From NCBI RefSeq assembly GCF_000526215.1, contig NZ_JAFQ01000004.1, positions 3,782,001 through 3,846,000 on the forward strand: 64,000 nucleotides of DNA. The letters are read 5' to 3'. Under the pieces are notes generated by a model. The model searched no databases. It had not been told where the DNA came from and worked only from the letters and a program-made list of their open reading frames with translations. The translations under genes and the position numbers were made by a program. Origin of the DNA: Nocardia sp. BMG51109 (lineage in GTDB: Bacteria > Actinomycetota > Actinomycetes > Mycobacteriales > Mycobacteriaceae). Below, piece by piece: positions 57,897 through 64,000 of the stretch (position 1 is its first letter; each line of letters opens with the position of its first letter).

Positions 57897-58828
57897 GCGC
57901 GGCGCTCCTGTCCGGTGTGTGGGGTCGGCCGCCACGGGGTGGAGTGGGAACACAACTCGGCGAGGGCGTCCCATCGATCGGGGGCGAGAGTGAGGGTGGC
58001 GGCGCGCATGTTGTCCTCGAGATGAGTGATCGAGGTGGTTCCGGGGATGACCAGGGTCGCGGGGGAGTGGTGCAGCAGCCAGCCCAGGCCGAGCTGGGCG
58101 GGGGTGGCGCCGAAGTCCGCCGCGACGCCGGTGAGGATGCCGTCGGGACCGACGAGGTCGCCGTGCCCGAGCGGGAACCACGGGATGAAGGCGAGATCGT
58201 TGGCCTCCGCGTAGTGCAGGACCTCTTCCCCGGCGCGGTCGGCGATGTTGTAGAGGTTCTCCACGGCGACGATATCGGCGATGCGGCGGGCCTGGTCGAT
58301 CTGGTCGATGGTGACCTCGGGCTGCCCGGACAGGCCGAGGTGGCGGATCTTGCCCTGCTGCTGCAACTCGACCAGGACGCCGAGCTGGTCGGCCAGCGGC
58401 ACGGCGGTGTCGATGCGGTGCAGCTGATAGAGGTCGATCCGGTCGCGGCCGAGGTTGTACAGGCTCAGTTCGACCTGCTGGCGCAGATATTCGGGTCGGC
58501 CGCAGGCCACGATGTAGGGCTGCCGTCCGGGTTCGTGGCCCCAGTCCGCGGGCCCGGTGCGCAGCATTCCGCCCTTGGTGGCGATCACGAGATCGTCGGG
58601 GTACGGATGCAGGGCCTCGCGGATGATGCGTTCGTTGTAGCCCGGGCCGTAGGAGTCGGCGGTGTCGATGAAGTCGACGCCGAGGTCGACCGCGCGGCGC
58701 AGCACGGCGATGGCGGCGTCGGGATCGGCAGGCGGGCCCCACATCCCGGGGCCGGTCAGGTGCATCGCACCATAGCCGAGCCGGTTGACGGTGAGGTCGC
58801 CGCCGAGATCGAGAGTCGGGGTGGTCAC
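57893..58828 (-). CDS. aldo-keto reductase
   Basis: 311 residues. Motifs: VNRLGYGAMHLTG, VDFIDTADSYGPGYNERIIREAL (catalytic Asp and Tyr), LVIATKGGM (Lys), DLYQLHRID (His), and the cofactor site VIPGTTSITHLEDNM. It uses NADPH to reduce an aldehyde or ketone. It is the second gene of the operon rppA-AKR-SnoaL, with a 4-bp overlap to the SnoaL-like gene and 18 bp from rppA. In this context a polyphenol or quinone substrate is likely but not shown by the sequence. Confidence 0.9.
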   Translation of the reverse strand: MTTPTLDLGGDLTVNRLGYGAMHLTGPGMWGPPADPDAAIAVLRRAVDLGVDFIDTADSYGPGYNERIIREALHPYPDDLVIATKGGMLRTGPADWGHEPGRQPYIVACGRPEYLRQQVELSLYNLGRDRIDLYQLHRIDTAVPLADQLGVLVELQQQGKIRHLGLSGQPEVTIDQIDQARRIADIVAVENLYNIADRAGEEVLHYAEANDLAFIPWFPLGHGDLVGPDGILTGVAADFGATPAQLGLGWLLHHSPATLVIPGTTSITHLEDNMRAATLTLAPDRWDALAELCSHSTPWRPTPHTGQERRA

Positions 58829-58846
58829 GGTCGTCTCCGCCTTCCT

Positions 58847-59971
58847 TCAGGTGGCCCGCATCATGTGTGCGGGCGGCCGGGGTCGTTGTCGTTCCGCCCG
58901 GCCGGGTTCGGGTTCCGAACGCGTGTCGGTGGTCCAGCTACCGAGGGTCATTTCGGCCGTGATGCCGGGCCCGAATCCGGCGAGCAGGCCGCGAGCGCCG
59001 TCGAAGGCGGCACCGTCGTCGAAGTAGCGGCGCAGCGCGTCGAGGACGACGGCGGAGGCGATATTGCCGTAGTCGGTGAGCGTGGCGCGGCTGTAGGCGA
59101 ACCTGGCCGGATCGACGCCGAGGAACCGGGACAGGTCGTCGAGGATGCGGGGGCCGCCGGCGTGGACGATGTAGAAATCCAGCGCCGAGCAGTCCCAGCC
59201 GTATCGGGCCGCCATGTCGTGCAGCGCGGGAGCGAGCTGTTCCATGGTGCCCGGCACCCGCTTGTCGAGCAGGAAGTGGAATCCGGTGTCCTTGACCGCG
59301 TAGGCGATCCAGTCCTCGGTGTCGAGTACCAGCCGGGTGCCGTTGCGTTCCAGCGAGAATCCGGTACCGCCCTCACCGGCGACGACAGCGGCGGCTATCG
59401 CGTCGCCGAACAGCCCGTTGGACAGCAGGTTTCCGACGGTGGTGTCGCTGGGTTGATAGCACAGCGAGCAGAACTCGCAGGCCACGACCAGCACGTTGGT
59501 TCCCGGGTGGGCGAGGCAGAAGTCGTGGGCGCGGCCGATGGCCGCGCCGCCCGCCGCGCATCCGAGCTGGGCGATCGGGATCTGCCGTGTGTCGCAACGG
59601 AATCCGAGATCGTTGATCATCCACGACGTCAGCGGCGGCATGGTGAATCCGGTACACGACACGAAGACGATCGCGTCGATCTCGGCCGGTGGCAGTCCGG
59701 CGTTGGCGAGGGCCTGCTCGACCACGGCGGGCACGCGCGCCTTCGCTTCACGCACGTAGATCAGGTTGCGGGTCTCGAAACCGGGGTGGTGCAGCGTGTC
59801 CTCGATCGGCTGCACGATGTGGCGGGTGCGGACGCCGGTGTTGCGGATCAGCTGGACCACCAGGTCCAGCTGCTCGTGATCGGGGTGAAGTTCCACCGCC
59901 AGTTCCAGGGTGTCGTCGAGTGTGACGACATGCTCGGGGACGGCCACGGCGGGGCGGCATAGAACGGGCAT
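58847..59971 (-). CDS. rppA: type III polyketide synthase, 1,3,6,8-tetrahydroxynaphthalene synthase-like
   Basis: 374 residues from the ATG at 59971 (MPVLCRPAVAVPEHVVTLDD). The chalcone-synthase triad falls at exactly the RppA numbering: Cys138 (AQLGCAAGGA), His270 (FYIVHAGGPRI) and Asn303 (DYGNIAS). Other conserved blocks are FVSCTGFTMPPLTSWMIN, EFCSLCYQPSD and DTEDWIAYAVKDTGFHF. RppA condenses five malonyl-CoA to 1,3,6,8-tetrahydroxynaphthalene, which oxidises to flaviolin or pigment. Similarity to actinomycete RppA is high throughout. The C-terminal 30 residues are a loose tail. It is the first gene of a three-gene operon. Confidence 0.93.
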   Translation of the reverse strand: MPVLCRPAVAVPEHVVTLDDTLELAVELHPDHEQLDLVVQLIRNTGVRTRHIVQPIEDTLHHPGFETRNLIYVREAKARVPAVVEQALANAGLPPAEIDAIVFVSCTGFTMPPLTSWMINDLGFRCDTRQIPIAQLGCAAGGAAIGRAHDFCLAHPGTNVLVVACEFCSLCYQPSDTTVGNLLSNGLFGDAIAAAVVAGEGGTGFSLERNGTRLVLDTEDWIAYAVKDTGFHFLLDKRVPGTMEQLAPALHDMAARYGWDCSALDFYIVHAGGPRILDDLSRFLGVDPARFAYSRATLTDYGNIASAVVLDALRRYFDDGAAFDGARGLLAGFGPGITAEMTLGSWTTDTRSEPEPGRAERQRPRPPAHMMRAT

Positions 59972-60445
59972 CACTACCTCCTTCCTGTACTCGGTGCGGC
60001 GCTCCCGAAATGCCGTGTTCCGGATTTCGCGGAACACGGCATGTGCCGGCAGCGCCCGGCAATGCATTTTCGGCGCGGAGAGGGGAGTGTCGAGGCCGAT
60101 GAGAGTTCCGGATCCGAAAATGAGAAGAAACGTGCGGAACCGGAAAAACTATCGCGCAGGATTATCTGGTTTTCAGAATTTTCCGCTCCGGGAACAGCCC
60201 GGCTACGTGGCGGTTCCGACGGCCCCACCGCCTGCGGGAGCTGCCCGGAACCGGTGCTTATCGAGCCTGTCTGGGAGTCTAGCGGCCTGCGGCTCCGTGA
60301 GTCCATACCCTCGCGTTGTGCGTCCGCAATTCGGTCGCAGCAGTTGGGCGCCTGACTATTTCCGGTATCGCCTGTCGTGTGCGGATATGCCGGTCTTTCC
60401 TGTTGTCTACAAGTCTGTCGATGAGATACCGCGAACATTCGGGAA
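59972..60445. other. promoter region of rppA and gap
   Basis: About 470 bp. GGAGGT-type sequence lies just ahead of the rppA ATG on the minus strand. No convincing gene was seen; the GC content dips near 60130-60190. No clear operator repeat was found. Confidence 0.4.
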
Positions 60446-60643
60446 ATGCGCGACCGCCGCGATTGCCTCCTGCGATATTTCGGTGAGCGCAACGACGCGG
60501 CCCCCTACCCGACCGCCCGCGGTGGGCTGCTGAACGCAGTCGGCACCCGAGACCTGTTCGCGGCCAACGATCTTCCGCCGCTCGGGGACGATGGCTTGCG
60601 CATGGGCGACGTCCGCGATGTCAGCGGCACCCTCGACAAGTAG
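60446..60643 (+). CDS. possible small hypothetical gene, 65 residues
   Basis: ATG at 60446, stop at 60641. Third codon positions are strongly G/C, which supports coding, but no ribosome site is evident. The product begins MRDRRDCLLRYFGERND and ends LGDDGLRMGDVRDVSGTLDK. I do not recognise it; it could be the tail of a decayed gene. Confidence 0.35.
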   Translation: MRDRRDCLLRYFGERNDAAPYPTARGGLLNAVGTRDLFAANDLPPLGDDGLRMGDVRDVSGTLDK

Positions 60644-60923
60644 CGCCCACGGACCGGCTACCGATCATTCAGCCGCGCTCGGGCACCGTCCGGCCGGACG
60701 ATGTCGAACGGGCAGCGCTCTTTCGCATGCCGCCGCAACCACGCTGCCGGTGCCGCTCCGCGCGCAGGGTCGACCTCGCGCCGGTGTGCATCGTCCACGA
60801 AACTACGCGAAACGCCGATTCGTGGCGGGGTTCGGTGCGGATGCCCGGACGGTGCGCTCGCCGGTATTAGGGTTGCTCCGCTGGATTCCGCTGTTACTTC
60901 ATACGACGAGACAGGGGTAATCG

Positions 60924-61415
60924 ATGAGGTTCGACCGGAGGATTCTTCGTCCGTTGTCGGCGGCGACGCTGGCCGGAATCGCCTGTGCCGCCGTGGTAAT
61001 CGGGTTGCCCGCGCCGGCGAGCGCCCAGGCGGACCAGACGCTCGTGCTGAAGGCCACCCGAATGGAGGACACGGCTTCGGCGGCTCCGAAGCTGGGCGAC
61101 GCATTCGTCATCGACGAGGACTTGACCGACGAATCGGGCAAACCCGCCGGTACCGCCGCGGTCGACTGCAAGGTCACCGGACTCAGCGAGGACACACCAC
61201 CCCACGCGTACTCCAATTGCGACGTGACCCTGGAACTGTCCGGCGGCGCCCTGTTCCTCACGTGCCACGCCAAGCACGAGCTGGGATCCACCGAGGGCCA
61301 ACCGTGCGCCGTCATCGGCGGCACCCGGGACTACAAGCTCGCCCGCGGCGAAGGCACCGTCAGTCTCCCCGACAAGAAGACCGTGCTGTACAAGGTGGAC
61401 GTCTCCATGAGCTAG
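60924..61415 (+). CDS. secreted allene-oxide-cyclase-barrel-like protein
   Basis: 163 residues. N-terminal signal peptide: RRILRPLSAATLAGIACAAVVIGLPAPASAQA, with probable cleavage after ASA near residue 35. The mature part is predicted beta-rich: LVLKATRMED, GDAFVIDEDLTD, AAVDCKVTGLSED, ALFLTCHAKHELG, PCAVIGGTRDYKLARGEGTV and a final strand. The GGTRDYKLARGEG stretch (GGTGxYxxARG in plants) is the hallmark of allene-oxide-cyclase/dirigent-type barrels. In plants these folds cyclise or guide coupling; in secreted actinobacterial proteins the role is unknown. Four Cys could form two disulfides. Confidence 0.75.
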   Translation: MRFDRRILRPLSAATLAGIACAAVVIGLPAPASAQADQTLVLKATRMEDTASAAPKLGDAFVIDEDLTDESGKPAGTAAVDCKVTGLSEDTPPHAYSNCDVTLELSGGALFLTCHAKHELGSTEGQPCAVIGGTRDYKLARGEGTVSLPDKKTVLYKVDVSMS

Positions 61416-61704
61416 CCGTGGCCCGCAGCGGGAGGGACATGAACGCAACTGCCCGCCCGTACCGTCTGTCCCGGACCGGATATCGCCTTCGAGGACGATG
61501 CTGCATCTCGGAGCGACTTTCGCGACCGGTATGCGCGGCGCACATGGTCGTCATGCGTTGCGTTCTCTGCATTCCGTCGACCGGCGGTGGGAGAGTCGAC
61601 TGCGCACCGGTCGGTGCGGCCTGCGCGTGCCGAGGGTACGGCGGTGCGGAAGTGGTTGGGCGGAAGGCGATTCCGCCGTGCCGGGATCGGGAGGGGCGAG
61701 CGCT

Positions 61705-62511
61705 GTGCGTGAAACGGTTCGCACGTCGTTGGTGACCGGTGGGTCCAGTGGTATAGGGGCTGCGACGGCGCGGGCTTTGGCTCGGCATGGTCATCGTGTC
61801 TGGATCACCTATCGCCGCGGCCGGGATGCGGCGGCGGCGGTGGTCGCGGATCTCGAGACCTGTTCGCGAGGTCTCGGGCATGCCGCGTTTCCGCTGGATC
61901 ATCTCCGGCCCCACGGTATTCGCTCTCTCCTCGCGGCGTTGCCCGGTCCCGTCGACGTACTCGTCGCGAACGCGGCGGTGGGTACGGCGAGCGTGCGAAC
62001 GCAGGCGAACGAGGCCGGCCGGGACGAAGTGTTCTTCCGGGTCAACTGTCTGGGGCCGCTGGGACTGGTTCGAGAGTTGGTGCCCGGCATGGTGAACCGC
62101 GGTTGGGGCAAGGTCGTCCTGGTATCGAGCGTCGGGGGCGGTGTTGCCGCTTTTCCCGGGTTCGATTACGCCGACGGAATGAGTAAGGCAGCGATCGCCT
62201 ACCTCACCCGCCATCTGGCGGCCGAGCTGGCACACGACCCGGTGGACGTCTTCTGTGCCTGTCCGGGAGCCACCGACACTCCGATGCTGCGTGCGAGCAC
62301 ACTCGATCATCTCGACGACTCGGGACGCCGCGGTCTGATCCGGCGACTGCCGGACGGCCGGCTCGTCCACCCCGACGAGATCGGGGAGCTCATCGCCTGG
62401 CTGTGTGGCGACAGCGCCCGGGTGTTGCGCGGTGCGGTCCTCGACGCATCGCTCGGGCTGGGCGTTCACCCCGGCCTGCTCACGGCGACGGACCCGGCGG
62501 CACGGCGGTGA
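61705..62511 (+). CDS. short-chain dehydrogenase/reductase
   Basis: 268 residues from the GTG at 61705, with GGGAGGGG about 8 nt upstream. Motifs: SLVTGGSSGIGAATARALARHG (TGxxxGIG), VLVANAAVGTA (NAA variant of NNAG), VVLVSSVGGG with Ser, and FDYADGMSKAAIAYL, where the YxxxK motif reads YADGMSK with a spacing of five residues, one more than usual. The substitution may mean altered catalysis. The product lacks a signal peptide. Its stop overlaps the next start (GTGA), linking it to the PLP decarboxylase. Confidence 0.8.
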   Translation: MRETVRTSLVTGGSSGIGAATARALARHGHRVWITYRRGRDAAAAVVADLETCSRGLGHAAFPLDHLRPHGIRSLLAALPGPVDVLVANAAVGTASVRTQANEAGRDEVFFRVNCLGPLGLVRELVPGMVNRGWGKVVLVSSVGGGVAAFPGFDYADGMSKAAIAYLTRHLAAELAHDPVDVFCACPGATDTPMLRASTLDHLDDSGRRGLIRRLPDGRLVHPDEIGELIAWLCGDSARVLRGAVLDASLGLGVHPGLLTATDPAARR

Positions 62512-63938
62512 GAAATGGCAACGGCCCGAACCGATCCGGGTGCGCGGGGTGGGATGGCGACGAGTTCATCGATGCGGCGGACAGAACCGCTCGAACCCTC
62601 AACCGGTACGTGGAAGAGAGCCGAGCCGGACGCACGCCCGTGATCCGGCGCCGGCCGCCCCGTGACGTGGCCGCGCGCCTGCAACTGGCCGACTGGATTC
62701 GCAGCGGCGGAATGACGCCCGAGACCTTCGACGAATTCCTCGCCGCCTACCTCGACGAGGGCACCCGCCTGCATCACCCGGGGTATCTCGCGCACCAATG
62801 CGCCGTACCCGATGTCCCGTCGTCGCTCGGTGATCTCGTGCACGGGGTCGCCAACAACGCCATGTCGTTGTATGAGATGGGCGCCGCCGCGGCGACAGTC
62901 GAACTCGCCGTGATCGATTGGATGCTGACCATGCTCGGATGGTCGCCCGCCGCCGGTGAAGGCGTCCTCGTTCACGGCGGTTCCCTCGCGAATCTCACGG
63001 CGCTGCTCGCCGCCCGCGCCGTCGCGCTGCCCGACGCCTGGGAGGACGGCGTCTCGCGGCGCGCGGTGATCGTCGCGCCCGGCACCAGCCACGTCTCCAT
63101 CGCCCGGGCGGTCCGGATCATGGGTATGGGACGTCGCGGCCTGGTGGCCGCACCGACCGATGACCGGGGCCGCATCGACATCGGCCGGTTGCCCGCCGTC
63201 CTCGACGGCCTGCACCGTGACGGGGCAACCGTCGTGGCCGTGGTCGCCAATGCCTGCGCCCCGGCCACGGGCCTCTACGACGACCTCGGCGCTCTCGCCG
63301 AAGTGTGTACGGCCCACCGGATTTGGCTACACGTCGATGGTGCTCACGGATGCTCCGCACTGTTGTCTCCCGGCCTGCGTCACCATCTCGCCGGAATCGA
63401 ATGGGCGGACTCGGTTGTCTGGGACGCGCACAAGATGTTGCGGACGTCCACGCTCGCGGCCGCGGTCCTCGTCCGCCGCCCCGCGGCGCTCGGGCAGGCA
63501 TTCGGGCAGCCCGCGGACTATCTGTTCTTCGACGACCAGCGCACGGGAATCGACCTCATGCTGCGCACCGTGGAGGGAGCCAAGGCCGAACTCGGCCTCA
63601 AGCTCTTTCTCAACCTCGCCTGGCGTGGACAGGAAGGGCTCGGCGAATACATCACCGCGACCCACCGGATGGCGCAGCGGCTCTGGGAACTGGTCCGCGA
63701 CCATCCGAACTTCGAGACCCCGTTTCCGCCGGAGAGCAATATCGTCTGCTTCCGCCACGGTACCGATGACACCCACCAGATCCGCGTGCGCGACAGGCTC
63801 ATTGCCGGTGGCACCCACCACTTGGCGTCCTCCCTCGTCAACGGTCGCCGCTATCTGCGTGCCACCGTCATGAGCCCCGCCACGGATGAATCCGTACTGC
63901 GCGATCTGCTCGCGGAGATCGAACGCTGCGAGACATGA
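62508..63938 (+). CDS. PLP-dependent group II decarboxylase
   Basis: 476 residues from the GTG at 62508. Aspartate-aminotransferase fold, group II decarboxylase: HHPGYLAHQCAVPDVPSSL, GVLVHGGSLANLTALLAARA (phosphate loop), WLHVDGAHGCSALLSP (Asp contacting PLP nitrogen; canonical HVDAAxGG) and DSVVWDAHKMLRTSTLAAAV, where HK holds the Schiff-base Lys. The family decarboxylates aromatic amino acids, glutamate, 2,4-diaminobutyrate or similar; the sequence alone does not fix which. It is coupled to the SDR before it and to the next gene (ATGA), so an amine-containing metabolite pathway likely begins here and continues beyond the window. Confidence 0.88.
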   Translation: MRNGNGPNRSGCAGWDGDEFIDAADRTARTLNRYVEESRAGRTPVIRRRPPRDVAARLQLADWIRSGGMTPETFDEFLAAYLDEGTRLHHPGYLAHQCAVPDVPSSLGDLVHGVANNAMSLYEMGAAAATVELAVIDWMLTMLGWSPAAGEGVLVHGGSLANLTALLAARAVALPDAWEDGVSRRAVIVAPGTSHVSIARAVRIMGMGRRGLVAAPTDDRGRIDIGRLPAVLDGLHRDGATVVAVVANACAPATGLYDDLGALAEVCTAHRIWLHVDGAHGCSALLSPGLRHHLAGIEWADSVVWDAHKMLRTSTLAAAVLVRRPAALGQAFGQPADYLFFDDQRTGIDLMLRTVEGAKAELGLKLFLNLAWRGQEGLGEYITATHRMAQRLWELVRDHPNFETPFPPESNIVCFRHGTDDTHQIRVRDRLIAGGTHHLASSLVNGRRYLRATVMSPATDESVLRDLLAEIERCET

Positions 63939-64000
63939 CCGATACGCCGCGGCCGCGTCGCGCGCATTCGGTCGCCGCCGACTATTGGCGCCGATGGACC
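63935..64000 (+). CDS. start of an unidentified gene, cut by the right edge
   Basis: ATG at 63935 in a 4-bp ATGA overlap with the decarboxylase stop. Only 22 residues are visible: MTDTPRPRRAHSVAADYWRR followed by WT. No family can be assigned. The overlap makes it part of the SDR-decarboxylase operon. Confidence 0.6.
   Translation, partial: MTDTPRPRRAHSVAADYWRRWT

Overview
The window is high-GC actinobacterial DNA. It most resembles Nocardia or a close mycolic-acid-producing relative. The evidence is family content: a MAB_1171c-type membrane protein beside an ImmA/IrrE protease and a CYP102-like P450, two F420-type oxidoreductases, a wax-ester-synthase/DGAT-type acyltransferase, a GH76 mannanase, IdeR/DtxR-type iron boxes and an RppA-type chalcone synthase. 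The genus is an inference. I saw no rRNA, tRNA, CRISPR array, phage block or complete insertion sequence.

Left part (1-27250). 1-4840 is a catabolic block for a nitrogen-containing ring or amide compound: a cut-off cyclic amidohydrolase, a shikimate-dehydrogenase-like protein, a GntR regulator, an allophanate-hydrolase-type domain protein, a formamidase/acetamidase and a cytosine-deaminase-like amidohydrolase. Next come a Tat-exported GH76 enzyme, a LysM protein, DUF1772 and PPOX genes, a damaged Nudix gene, and a TetR gene divergent from a metallopeptidase across a perfect operator-like palindrome. 13311-17410 is the protease / MAB_1171c / P450 / two-HTH locus. It is followed by a large secreted protein, a TetR gene, an iron-boxed bfd-bfr pair, a MetE-like protein, an acyl-CoA synthetase divergent from an alpha/beta hydrolase, and a DUF574 methyltransferase.

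Centre (27281-52425). This is a polyketide/lipid gene cluster. One minus-strand operon (46671 to 27281) runs SDR reductase, ACP, hot-dog dehydratase, ketosynthase, half-ketosynthase, acyl-adenylating enzyme, then a 4886-residue modular type I PKS. The PKS starts directly at an AT domain, and its first module has no KS and only a vestigial KR. The missing activities are encoded as the separate type II proteins just upstream, which suggests a module completed in trans. Two complete elongation modules follow (KS-AT-DH-ER-KR-ACP and KS-AT-ACP) and then a thioesterase. An XRE/TPR regulator lies upstream. A nearly identical 17-bp palindrome sits in front of both the SDR operon and the regulator / acyltransferase divergent promoter. 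A plus-strand arm (48450-52425) adds a WS/DGAT-like acyltransferase, an HSL-type esterase, a 74-residue protein and an ABC1/UbiB-type kinase.

Right part (52426-64000). An IclR regulator, an F420-type luciferase-like oxidoreductase and an acyl-CoA oxidase form one group whose promoters share a motif. A DUF5988 gene is followed by a type III PKS operon (rppA, aldo-keto reductase, SnoaL-like). A secreted allene-oxide-cyclase-barrel protein comes next, then a translationally coupled SDR / PLP-decarboxylase operon that runs off the right edge.
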